Shown: piece by piece, positions 1 to 9,904 of the stretch
How positions within the stretch are numbered: the first letter of the stretch is position 1
How the letters are laid out: each line of letters starts with the position of its first letter
The notes under the pieces: model-generated
Databases searched by the model: none
Seen by the model: only the letters and a program-made list of their open reading frames with translations
What the model was told of the DNA's origin: nothing
Translations under genes and position numbers: made by a program
NCBI RefSeq assembly: GCF_963675165.1
Contig: NC_087379.1
Coordinates: forward strand, 1,616,201-1,680,200
DNA from: Halichondria panicea
Lineage: Eukaryota; Porifera; Demospongiae; Suberitida; Halichondriidae
Direction: 5' to 3'
DNA length: 64,000 bases

Positions 1-457
1 ACCGTATGCTTGTTTTGGCCCAAGAGGAATTGTCTACAACAACACAGTGTACCTAATGGGGGGACGTGTTGGCAAGAATCTAAACAAGGTGTGTGCTGCT
101 CAAGTCGACAAGCTCATCTCAGCAGACCGACAGGATGATGGGAGTGCCAACAAAGCTGACTCTGTCTGGAATACACTATCCAACACACCGTCTTACCAGC
201 CCTCCCCTGTAACGATATCCGACACCCTCTTTGCTGTTATTGGAAAGGATAGTGAAAATAAAACCACTCAAAAGATCTACGCCTACTCATCCTCGATGGA
301 CTCCTGGCTCTACATTGGTGATCTACCATCTCCTATAGCATACGCTGCCACTGTGTCACTGTCTCCAACAGAGTGCCTTGTGATCGGGGGACTGAACAAT
401 GAATGTGAAAGACAATCAACTGTGCATAAAATTAAAAGTGCAACAACCATTTCTTGA
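1..457 (+). CDS. Kelch exon, 3' end of a kinase-Kelch gene (copy 0)
   Basis: This is the C-terminal part of a Kelch beta-propeller exon that starts before the window. The open frame runs from base 2 to a stop at 455-457 and aligns closely with the Kelch exons of the other copies in the window. Visible landmarks are the blade motifs NNTVYLMGG, TISDTLFAV and CLVIGG and the spacer with AAQVDKLISADRQDD. One blade has lost a glycine: it reads VIGKD where the paralogues have VGGxD or IGGxD. The kinase exon should lie upstream, outside the window, so whether the gene is functional cannot be judged. The residues differing from the paralogues are in the blade loops (RVGKNL after the GG). The Kelch family call is strong. 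The kinase fusion is inferred from copies A and D. Confidence 0.85.
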   Translation, partial: PYACFGPRGIVYNNTVYLMGGRVGKNLNKVCAAQVDKLISADRQDDGSANKADSVWNTLSNTPSYQPSPVTISDTLFAVIGKDSENKTTQKIYAYSSSMDSWLYIGDLPSPIAYAATVSLSPTECLVIGGLNNECERQSTVHKIKSATTIS

Positions 458-578
458 GTGTTTTGGTTTGTATAGCTCAAATGTTTATGATAATTGTTGA
501 AATAATCATAATCATGTTGCATAGATACTTGCATGGTACACGATAGAGGTTACCATGCATGCAGTGCATCATACAACG

Positions 579-848
579 TAGTTGGGCGCCGCCGCCCTCT
601 ACCGTTGCCTGGAAGGAGGTCAGGATTGATCACACCCACTCAACTGTACCACGTGTGAATTTTACACACGTTGGATTGACTGAGAGGCGAGGCCAACACC
701 CACTTTAATAAATTATATTCATCGCTATTGGTTAGCACCCACATAGAATGAATGATATTTCATGATACTATTGCGTAACAGGCCAGAACAAAACTGTTGA
801 TGAACTTGATTCCCGACCTCCTTCAAGGAGGGCGGTGACGCTCGACTA
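579..848. mobile_element. Mutator-like MITE, 270 bp, 9-bp target duplication
   Basis: The ends are inverted repeats: TAGTTGGGCGCCGCC at the left and the complement of TAGTCGAGCGTCACC at the right. The 9-bp direct repeat catacaacg flanks them at 570-578 and 849-857. The interior has no open frame. A second member of the same family lies at 63432-63650 with its own 9-bp duplication. A 9-bp duplication is typical of the Mutator superfamily; the family call rests on this and the terminal repeats. Confidence 0.8.
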
Positions 849-969
849 CATACAACGTACCATGCAGCCCCTCCCCTTTAATTATCATTGGACAACAAAC
901 ACAAAACGTCAATTATACAAAAGTGAAAGTGAAAATAAACTTGATCATCGTTGTCAGTTGTAAGTTGTG

Positions 970-1507
970 AAATCATGATTCAAAGTTCTTCCTCATTTCT
1001 AGAGCAACTTTCGTCTTCTCGTCCTTCGTCGCAAGACACAACTTCCAGTTGATCTGATTGGGCAGATTCAGAACGAGAGGATCAGCCAACACCTCCCTGC
1101 AGCCGATATTGCAACCAATAAAAGCATTCAACATGTCATTAATTGGTTTTTAATTACCTTCCAAATTGGAGAGAGAAACGCTCGTACGTATTGTTCCAGG
1201 AACTAAAACAGTTTGTGTGTTCACTCGATAGGTATGATGACAGATTTGTGGAAGAGACATTTGCTGAGTATGCAATAGAAAGGTTAGAGGTGTGCATTGT
1301 CGGTGTGACGAGACTCACGGATATGTTCTTACCTACTCACTTGAGAGTGCTGTTTACCTCATGAGCTCAAAGTAGTAGAAACATACTATAACCTATATTC
1401 AGTGATCTGGTTGTTTGTCTGCGTGAGTTGGTGAGAAAATGGTCTTGTGAACATATTTCCCCCATCATCAAATTCTGCCAGGATTTATGAAACACCAGTG
1501 TATGCAA

Positions 1508-1547
<40 letters not shown>

Positions 1548-3755
1548 TGGTGGGAGTGTGCGTGTGCGTGTGTGTGTGTGTGTGTGGGGTGGGGTGTGTG
1601 TGTGTGTGTGTGTGTGTGTGGGGGGGGAGCGGTGTGTGTAGCAAAACTAACTAGCAATGTGTTACCTCTGAGAGTGGTGTTTCCCTGGGCACAGTCTCAA
1701 GCCACACCCCCATACTCCGCCCATAATGTATGAAGGCTTGTCTCAGAGCATCAGAGGGAATCTTGGTCACTGGAATAACCTACAGTGACCACCATTACCA
1801 TCACACACTAACCATACACAACTATCAGTCAACACATCTACCATACACACACTAGCATGTACCGTATTTATACAATGTTTCCACATAATTATGTAAGTTT
1901 GCGAATGCTAATGGCTTCACATATACGATTTCAAATACCTATATTGTATGACATTATGATCTTTGCTAGATGGTCTCTTTCTAAATCGTTTAAATTGATT
2001 TCACAGAATTCAAGTTATGGCAGCTGAGTGAAAGACTCCTGAATCATTAATAAATTGGAGAAATCGCATTACAACTTCCCATCAAAACCTTGTAGCCGAA
2101 TCTCAACACACCAACCATACAGTATCAATCACGTAATACGGCCTTGACGGTACTGACCTGTAGTTGAAGATGTTGTGATTTGTAGTTTCTCTCGAAGATG
2201 ACACACAACTGATCTTTGCTGTTGAAGTACTTCCTCAGAGCACTCTTAAACTTTCCAAGCTCCTCCAAAACCTCCTACAGTAATAGAGCACAGGTCATAC
2301 AGTGTACATGCATGATATATGATCTCTGCTTACACAGTGGGCAGACCAACAGTGGCTGTACTAAAGAGGTGGTCTGCTAACACAGGTCCAAACACATGCT
2401 ATGGAGACTTTGGGACCCATTAACCTGGCTGTATTATAGAGGGTGGCCTGCTTACAGGCTGACCACTACAGACTGCTAAATAGTACACACAGCGCATGGA
2501 AACATACTCTCCACAATACAAACAATGACTATACACACACAGCAGTGGTACACACAGCACATGAACTCACTGGTGGTGCGTCAGTGGAGGCTGCATAGTG
2601 ACCGATGGGTAGGACCAGCACATGCTCTGGTACCATCCCACCCTTGGATAAAGCCAGGTAGGTCTATATAGGGTATACAATACAAACTGTTAGTGGTCTG
2701 CTATTTGTGAGCTACATTGTATTTTGTATGTGCAGTATTAGCAGGTACAACACACTCTATCTCACATGATCTCCGATGGAGACCACGAGATGTTTCTCCA
2801 CCTCCTTGCCCCCCAGACAGAACCAGCACGGCCCCCTGGGCTGGGGAGGGGGTCGTCTCTTTTCAGGGGGTCCTCCGTCCTGTCGTCTCTTCTGTTTGCG
2901 ATGAGCTGAATCAAGAGCCCTCTGGTCAAATAAGAAGTTAGGCCCAGCCTCCTCTTGAGACTCCCTCTGCACAGTGTGTGGGGTAGGTACACAATAAACT
3001 TTGACCTCTGCAAACACGGTGGATTTGAACTACAACACAAATGGTGATATCTAGAGATAGGACTCTCAGAGTGCTACATAACGCAAGCTTTTGTTTGGAA
3101 AATTGGTATATTGAGCCTTCAAGGATAGCTAGACATTATATGGGATAATAGTTTTTCTTACCAAAGATTTGACTAGTTCAGTGTAGGGACAGTTGGTGGC
3201 AGTGGGTGGTTGCTGAGTCAGCTCTTTCTCGTCCATGGAGCTCATGGGTGTGACAGAGAATGCATACAGCTACTGCAGGTATGAAGATGATGTCATCATT
3301 AATAACATGTAATACTAATGGGACTAGAATGATTTCAACTCACTCTTTTCTTTTTGTCTGGATTTCCCACTTGAGCAAAAGCTAAGAATCGTGTCACATG
3401 ATGTGGCTTGCCTTGGAGGATTTTGTGATTCCTGCATGAAATGAAACACAATACAGTTAGCATCAAAAGTTGTGGAGGTATTACTGTGTAGGGATTTAAA
3501 GATGAGGACATGTAACATGTACGTATAATTACAAGCATTAAATGAAGTATCTTCGAACAGTCAAAACTTTAGTTCTGTTGGTCCAATCACATTCATTTTC
3601 AGACATACATGTAGAGAGATGCCTTTCAGATGATGTGTTAATTATTTTCAGCCAGTTTTTGACAATGGCCTGAACGGACTCAAAAAATCAAGAAATTGTA
3701 CCAACAGAACTCTATTTAAAGAGCTGACACTAATAATACAGGTGAACGTACCATA
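970..3755 (-). pseudogene. CWF19L1: CWF19L1-like gene, C-terminal two thirds (copy 1)
   Basis: This minus-strand block resembles CWF19-like protein 1, a debranching-enzyme-related protein with a HIT-like Cwf19 domain. Reading from high to low coordinates, exons encode ILQGKPHHVTRFLA...VGNP (about 3344-3431), the SVTPMSSMDEKELTQQPP type exon (about 3160-3275), [16 protein letters not shown] (about 2788-2945), [20 protein letters not shown] (about 2570-2655), [17 protein letters not shown]...[13 protein letters not shown] (2158-2274), SDALRQALI (about 1665-1779), the [12 protein letters not shown] exon (about 1420-1508), and the C-terminal exon (about 970-1096). The AEFDDGG exon carries an in-frame stop: GVS then TAA, where copies 2 and 4 read GVPYF. 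The last exon stops early after KNFES. N-terminal exons are absent; at about 3755-3830 the sequence switches to a DNAJC25-like gene. It is probably a pseudogene. Confidence 0.8.
1510..1630. repeat. (TG)n microsatellite
   Basis: The run is nearly pure TG with G-rich interruptions. It lies at the acceptor side of a CWF19L1-like intron; on the minus strand it forms a CA-rich acceptor tract. The same position in copies 2, 4 and 5 also carries a TG run of different length. The open frames that cross it are low-complexity artefacts. Confidence 0.9.
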
Positions 3756-3829
3756 GTTCAACAACTTCTCCAGGTGATTGGGAAGAGAACTGACCAATAG
3801 ATTATCTCCCTTGTCTTGATGCTGATAGC

Positions 3830-5820
3830 TGGTCTCCTGGAGGGACTCTACTGTGGCAGAGAGAGCTGCTATGACGGTCAGTCCCTACACTCACTATTGA
3901 CAGAGTGCGTGTGGTTGGAGTTGTGGATTATTAGATCTGGCTAGCTAGTTCAATGCAAGTAAATCATTTTAGAGCTGACTAGAGATGCTGTGATTTGTAG
4001 AAACAGGTGTATCAGTATAATTATCTGTATGAGCTGTTTTTACCTATCATCCAGGCCAACACCTGACTAGCTGATAATTATTCTCGTTCCCTACATGCAG
4101 TTCTTCAAGTGGACAAATAGTCACAGCTGTAAGTACGTGGTGGAGCTATTGACTGTGCTCACACACTGTTGCCTGGTTACAGGCTGAGATGAGGAGAGCC
4201 TATCGACACCTGGCACTGGAGTACCATCCTGGCAAGAACAAGGTAACAGAGGGAGAGTTGGTTAGTCTCAGTAGATATACAACTAGTCCCAAAACCATCG
4301 TAAAATGCTTTATAATTTTATCTAATGTAATGGTGCCATAGTAAAGTGAATTGCACAGTATAGTCACATTGCATGTACCCCCTCCCCTCATGAAATGAAT
4401 CTCCATTTCTTTGTGTGCCCCTAATACCTCACTCCCCCCTCCAGGCTGAGGGCTCTAGGGAGAGGTTCCAGCTCATCAGCACGACCTACGAGATACTGAA
4501 GGATGAGGAGGAGAGAGCAAACTATGACTACATGCTTGAGAACCCTGGTAGGTACAGGGCTAGGGGGTAGTTATTACTCACTACCTACTAGTAACTAAAG
4601 ACAGTTCCCCTGCAATTGGTGATAACTTTACCATGGCTACTCTAATGGCAGTTCTCTGTTTGCCTGTTAATTGGATAGTTATGCTAATGGAGTTGTTATA
4701 TAGAGAGATGCATTCTTAGGAAGTAAATAGTTGCTATAATAGCATCATTCACATCGTATGCCCACCACACACACTCACACAATAAGTTACTGCCCCCCCA
4801 CAGAGCAAGTGTACCATCACTACTATCACTACGATCTTCGTCTAGTGACCCCCCAGGTGGACATCCGAGTGGTTGTGGGTGTGGCCATCAGCGTTATCTC
4901 TCTGGTCCAGTACCTCGGCTGGTGGCACTCGTACGATACAGCCATCACTGCAGCTCTCTCAGAATGCCAAGGTGAGACTAGTTTGCAAGGCATCTCAAAA
5001 CAAGTTAGGAACCTAAAAGATGCATTTAGTAGCTGTTGGTGTGCTACCATACGGTGTGTATAAATCAGCAATTAGTTTCCAGTCCACATTGTCCATTTCT
5101 ATTTTTAGGAAAAAATCGTTGGCTATCTATGATTATAAGTGGTGCTTTTTCAGAATCAGGCCTCTTTTTAAGCCCATACAGAAGACGTCAGATTGATTGA
5201 TTATCAACAGCAAGTAAACACATACCCATAGTGTGTGAATGAGGTGCTCACAGTGGCTGTATTTAAGTAGCATACTCTGTAGACATGTAGTTATTTATGT
5301 CCCCAGATATCGTGAGGAGCTGGCAGTGGAGAAGGGGTTGTTGAAGGAGGGTCAGAGACGGACTCAAGGGAGGAAGTAAAGAACGACGAAGAGACTGTGC
5401 TACAGAGAATTGTGGAGTAGAACCTCAACATTCTGTGAGTCGATGATGTAACCAGCTAGTCTTATAATTATTGTGCCATTATTTTGTTAGGAACTTTTGT
5501 TTACCTTTTGTTTACAATTGAAGTTGAGGGGGTAGGTTGGTCTACTCACAAGTGTTTATATTTCAAGCATTAATTTCTGTTCTGGTAGTGGTTGATACAG
5601 TAAACCTATGTTGCAGAGTACAAGGAGGAGAGGAAAGAAAGACGGCGCTGCTAGACAATGCCAAGTACAAGAAGTACAAGTGAGAGTGAGGCCAGTGAAG
5701 GAGGTTAGACGATACCAAGTACAGTGAGTAAGTGATTAATAAAGTCACCATGATTACAATACCCCACCCTCACAGGAGATACGTGAGAGCTGGTCAGAAA
5801 AGAGTCACCACAAACTGTTA
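3830..5820 (+). pseudogene. DNAJC25: DNAJC25-like gene, decayed copy
   Basis: The exon series resembles DNAJC25, a membrane-anchored J-domain co-chaperone. Pieces are the end of exon 1 with CGRESCYD (about 3855-3881), a short exon from 4101, the J-domain exon AEMRRAYRHLALEYHP (4184-4241), an exon with RFQLISTTYEILKDEEE and NYDYMLENP (4445-4547), an exon with VYHHYYHYDLRLVTPQVD then a hydrophobic segment and YLGWWHSY (4803-4970), a YREELAVEKGLLKEGQRR exon (from about 5307) and C-terminal pieces with KYKKYK and RYVRAG (5615-5820). The invariant HPD tripeptide, needed to stimulate Hsp70, reads HPG. The short exon carries extra bases relative to the copy at 34 kb, exon 1 has lost its signal-peptide part, and stops interrupt the late exons. 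It is very probably non-functional. Confidence 0.8.
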
Positions 5821-5902
5821 GGGACAATAACATTTTGTATGAAAGCATATTTATCATTTTTTGCTTCGGTTTTATTGAAAGGAATTTTGCAGTAATAATT
5901 AA

Positions 5903-6011
5903 GGTTTTATTGAAAGGAATTTTGCAGTAATGCAAAATTCCTTTCAATAAAACCGAATAAATTTTTTTTTTACAAACACAAAATTTTGTGTTTGTAAAAA
6001 AAAATTTATTT
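5903..6011. repeat. Two adjacent near-perfect hairpins
   Basis: Hairpin 1 (5903-5954) has 24-bp arms beginning GGTTTTATTGAAAGG with a 4-nt loop. Hairpin 2 (5956-6011) has AT-rich arms ending in ACAAACACAAAA with essentially no loop. The related segment at 27200-27265 keeps only one arm of each. No coding potential was seen. Confidence 0.85.
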
Positions 6012-6208
6012 TGCATGCAATTAATTAAGGCGCATGCGCACAGAGCCTGCACAGAGCTGCAAAGCATTTCAAGCACATTCCTTAGTGGTAGATTTAATTA
6101 TTTCATATTTCAATTTATTGGAGCAGCCAATCAGAGAGTACCTGACGCATGTTGAGAAAACCACAAATTCCTTGGCTTAGGGTGTACTATATAAGGAGGG
6201 CTCTTTGC

Positions 6209-6392
6209 ACCGTATAGCGTGTAATTTTCGTGGGGCAAAATATTCGTGGTTGGAGGTCTGACCACGAATATTTTACCCACGAATGAAGCGACCTTGCCTA
6301 CCTTTACCTGCAGTGCAAGCAGCAACCACGAAATGTCTCAATATTGCTGAACCACGAATATTTTGTCCCCTGAAAATTACCCTCTATACGGT
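6209..6392. mobile_element. Small MITE with ACCGTATAG ends
   Basis: The terminal inverted repeats begin ACCGTATAGCGTGTAATTTT at the left, and the right end reads AAAATTACCCTCTATACGGT. The duplicate of this region at 27430-27490 lacks the insert and reads straight from ctctttgta into the flank, which gives an empty site consistent with insertion at TA. Related ends are seen in the kinase B intron near 20255 and 20540. Confidence 0.75.
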
Positions 6393-6429
6393 ATACGTGT
6401 GTATCAATGTTATCCCGACCAACCAACTT

Positions 6430-7352
6430 CCGCTCCAATCAACTCGATCCTCCACTCTCTCCACTCCACTCAAGTCTCCTTCAACTATGGCCCATTCAAG
6501 AGACGACCTTCACCAAATCAAAACCCAAAGCAGTGCCATGCCATCACCTCGTGGATTTTATGCTGAAAGAAGACGGAATACAACTGAAATACAACTACAG
6601 CCACGACAAGCTTATGAGGGGTCTCCTTGAGAAGGATAAAGGCTTTAAAGATGTGATTTCGACGCTGGAAAGTTGCTGTAAAGACCTGAAACTGAAGCAT
6701 CAACAAAGAATTGAGGGCCGAGTGAAGACACTGGACATATCTCACTAACAACTCTATGTTGAATATCAAGACTCTTGTTCCAGGCTCATGGTAGACGACA
6801 TCAAGTGGGGCAAGATTGCAGTGCTGCTGTTCTTCACGAGCGTACTAGCCAAACGATTGTATGAAGAGAACAAGACTCCCTTGATAGACAGTATCATTGG
6901 ATGGCAGACGACATTTCTTCATGACTTCACTCAGTGGATTCTCGAGCATGGCGGTTGGGTAAGAAATTGTTGTATATGTATTTTCTATTACTTTGTATAA
7001 ATTCGATGTACTATAATTACTTGTGTGTTTCTTTAATAATATTTTATTTCTCCACATCCAGGGTGCCATCAAGGGAGCAGTGAGTATTGATGCCTCTGAG
7101 AAAGCCAAAGAGAGAACTGAAAACCAAAGACGTGAGAACCGCCGCCCTACTGGCTGGCTCACATGTACAGTGGCTGCAATCAGCTTAGGAGTTGCCCTAG
7201 TATATAGGAGCTCTCACATTCAAATAGAACACTTTTGCTGGAATCACTTAATTCGGACCGACCCCACTCAATCTCTCCTTCATAATCACTTAGTAGTTTT
7301 ATTTTTACAATTTTCTTTTTATAGCAAATGTTTTCAAAAAAGTTTGTTATAA
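6430..7352 (+). CDS. Bcl-2 family protein (three exons, possibly frameshifted)
   Basis: This is an apoptosis-regulator homologue. The first exon (to about 6745) has a BH4-like segment LVDFMLKEDGIQLKYNYS and a BH3-like helix VISTLESCCKDLKL. The second (about 6756-6960) has BH1, DDIKWGKIAVLLFF, and BH2, WQTTFLHDFTQWILEHGGW, followed by a GTAAGA donor. The third (7063-7352) starts after ATCCAG, has a basic stretch RRENRRPTGW and a hydrophobic segment TCTVAAISLGVALVY that would anchor it in mitochondrial or ER membrane. The frames of the first two exons do not join simply around 6745-6755: either a very short intron or a frameshift lies there. About 45 residues follow the membrane segment, which is unusual because family members normally end just after it. 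Family assignment is firm; integrity is uncertain. Confidence 0.8.
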
Positions 7353-7369
7353 TTATTATCATATCCATT

Positions 7370-7700
7370 AATAATAATAATTAAGGGTTGCATTATTATA
7401 TATAATACTATAGAGTTGAGTATACGTTGAAAAACATGTATAATTATACAGCTATAGCTGGAGCTGTATATAATTAATAGTATAATATATAGTATCAGTT
7501 GAACTGCTTATGAATCACACAGTACGCATATATAATTATACATGCAGCTTGAGACATTAATTTACACAAAAATATTATTGATATAGATTATCGGATTCTA
7601 AAGATAATCGCTATAATAATTATATGACAAAACAACATTGCTCTTTCATACAAGAATAAATAGGAGTACACTACTAATGTTTTTTTTTGCAAGCGTCAGT
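7370..7700. other. AT-rich intergenic stretch
   Basis: Very AT-rich sequence lies between the Bcl-2-like gene (+) and a minus-strand gene, so the two are convergent. No open frame, RNA gene or clear repeat pair was recognised. Confidence 0.6.
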
Positions 7701-7706
7701 GATTTA

Positions 7707-8391
7707 GTTCTCAATGTCCTCCACCTTCATGCTCTCGTACTTCTTGACCTTCGTACTCTCAGAGGACTGTGAGGGCGTGGCTGAGGGAGGTGGGAGCAGG
7801 CTGTGGGCAACAGTGGCAGCAGAGGGAGTCCTGCTCTCATATGCCACTGTGTGTGTGTGGGGGGGGGGGGTTAGTTGAGTATGCCATACAGTAAGAGGGT
7901 GGGATATATATACACACGTATAGTAGCTGATGATACTAGATACTGTATTAATACGAACAGCTTTTAAAGATATTCAAAGATATTTGAAGCAAAGGATATG
8001 GTTTAAAATACAATGAGACTATTAATTAACTTACCAGTATTGTTGCTGGTACTGCCGTTGGTATTGGTGGAGTAGATATTTTGGTTCATTTCGTCAAAAT
8101 TGATATCCAGTGTCTCCAACTTCTCATCCTTTAGTGCCTCCTCTGCGCTGGGAGTCTTGATAGATTTTACTCTCACTTTAACATCCACACTCTCAGAGAC
8201 TAGGACGTTTGTCTTCCTCTGACTAACTGGAGTAGAGGCCAGAGAGTTGAGCTCGTGGGACTCGAAGGATTGGGTGTCGACATCTCTTCTGTTTCTGTCT
8301 GGGAGGAGATAGTAGTCAGTGACAGAGCCAGAGGAAGGTGGGCGGTTGATGGTTACGTATCGTTCCTCTGAATCATGTGAGGACACCTTGT
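7707..8391 (-). CDS. Unrecognised protein, last two exons (C-terminal tail)
   Basis: Two minus-strand exons join in phase. The exon at 8036-8391 starts after an AACAAG acceptor and ends AATACTG before GTAAG. The last exon begins TGGCATATGAG near 7849 after a CA-rich acceptor, giving NNT-VAYESRTPSA, and ends KYESMKVEDIEN followed by a stop at 7707-7709. The 160 or so residues are polar, rich in Ser, Thr, Pro and acidic residues, and carry several tyrosines in short motifs (RYVTINRP, DYYLLPD, AYESR, KYESM). No domain is recognised. It could be the cytoplasmic tail of a receptor whose upstream exons I could not identify, or an intrinsically disordered adaptor. The phase agreement and clean splice signals make it likely to be a real gene. 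Confidence 0.55.
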
Positions 8392-8399
8392 TCTGTGTA

Positions 8400-9700
8400 C
8401 GTGTGGGGAGGAGGGGACAGTTGAGATTAGTTGGTTGCTCTACTCACTAACACATAGAATACTGTTCCATGCAATCACTTCGAGTCAATATATGCAATAT
8501 GTCAGTACAACATACTACCATGAATTATAACTCTAGTCTTTAAAGCATACCAGAGAAAGAAAGATTGATTTTCAACCTGGTATCAGATCTTTGACTTTGT
8601 GATGCAAACTGTACGGAAAGCGACTAAATACTACAGGAATATGTCCAATGTCCACCTTTGAACCTTGCATATAAAATACACCTTTTAATGGTAAAAAACC
8701 GTTAATATTCAAACTGTCAGAGATGAGAGCTAGCTAGGGCCTGGGGCTAGGGGGAACAGACTGCAGTCGTTGCTGTAGCCTCCTTGTGGTGAACCATGTA
8801 TCCTCTACTATCTATGGTACAAGTAAGATAAAATTAGGTAGTCTATAAAATTATAATTATATCATCTCAGTACATGCAGTACATGCAGTATACACAATAG
8901 CTAGCTGGTACATGGTATGGTATAGATACATGTCTGATGTAGATCTAGTATTAGTAACGCTTGTTTGTAAAGACAGACCCTTCGCACCACCTTCACTCTT
9001 GTTTCTTCTTTTCCGCTATATGTCCATTTACTCCATACGTTTCATACTATCTCACTTGTAATTGTTGTTTCACCATTTCCCAGGCCGTACTGTACAAGTG
9101 AAAGCAATCCTTGAGATCTGCAACGTCTTGGTCTACAAAGAGTCTGTCGTTCACTTCTCATTTCTGGATTCTTAACCCATGTTCCTGTGCATCATTACTG
9201 TGTGGCTTGTGCTACACTGAGTACATATTTTTGTCTTCAAATTTTGAGTGGAGTTTCTACTGGGACTATTGTAGCATTGTCCTTGGGACCGAGGCTACAG
9301 ACTGCTCTGCCTCATAAGTGAAGAGGCGAACACAAATGCCAGAATGTTCTTTCACAATAATAATTGTTTTTTGTGCAATAAAACAATGTTTGCTGTATTA
9401 ATTTCAATAGTGTTACAACATGTTGGGATGCATGAGCACATTAATTTTAATACCCTGTATGGATCTGCACTAGATCTAGTATTAATTGAATGTCATAATC
9501 CTCTGGAGCCGCCCCCACATCATAGATAATTATAAGGTCAAAGTTCATGGACTTAAGCTCTTGTAACTGTACAAGCCACACCTCCTTTTGCTGCAATAAA
9601 GGAAGGGCGTATCTAGTACCATGAACTTTTAGGGCTGCTTGTTTTTGTCATGCTTCACCAATCAAGCTTTCTCTTGACTTTACAGTTTACAGTCTAGTAC
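8400..9700. other. Intergenic region without a recognised gene
   Basis: Upstream exons of the minus-strand gene that ends at 7707 may lie here, but none was recognised. A sequence resembling the right end of the P-like elements (CTACTATCTATGGTA, about 8802-8821) is present without an obvious left partner. Short ORFs here show no protein-like features. The end of the stretch should hold the promoter and 5' UTR of kinase-Kelch copy A. Confidence 0.5.
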
Positions 9701-9702
9701 AG

Positions 9703-9893
9703 GTAAGTCAGTAATTAATATAATACTGTATTAATATAAAACTGCATATTTATGGTCCTGTATACGTAAGGCAGCTCTATGAATGCAATAATTATATTAC
9801 AAAGCTGAAAGACTGATTCTTTTCATTGCTATTTATAAGCATTGACTTTACTTTTTCTGTTATAATAGAGCTGGATATATTGCATTCACACAG
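9703..9893 (+). other. 5' UTR intron of kinase-Kelch copy A
   Basis: The donor is AG|GTAAGT at 9703 and the acceptor is CACACAG at 9893, 11 bases before the ATG. Copies B (18354-18444) and D (49826-49897) have equivalent introns between a CAG|GTAAGAT donor and a CACAG acceptor. This supports the ATGGCTGTAAATCC start chosen for the kinase. Confidence 0.75.
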
Positions 9894-9904
9894 TAACGAA
9901 GACA

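Noticed and set aside
1143-1364. Plus-strand ORF with a protein-like sequence (FQELEQFVCSLDRYDDRFVEE), repeated at 14.1, 36.6 and 57.6 kb
   Set aside because: It is antisense to CWF19L1-like exon and intron sequence. The minus strand gives the FSLQFGR exon end with a proper donor, and the plus ORF is conserved only because the segment is duplicated.
1367-1657. ORFs of repeated HT or VC residues
   Set aside because: They are translations of the TG microsatellite.
2757-3017. Minus-strand 86-codon ORF as an independent small protein
   Set aside because: It contains [16 protein letters not shown] and is one exon of CWF19L1 plus intron read-through.
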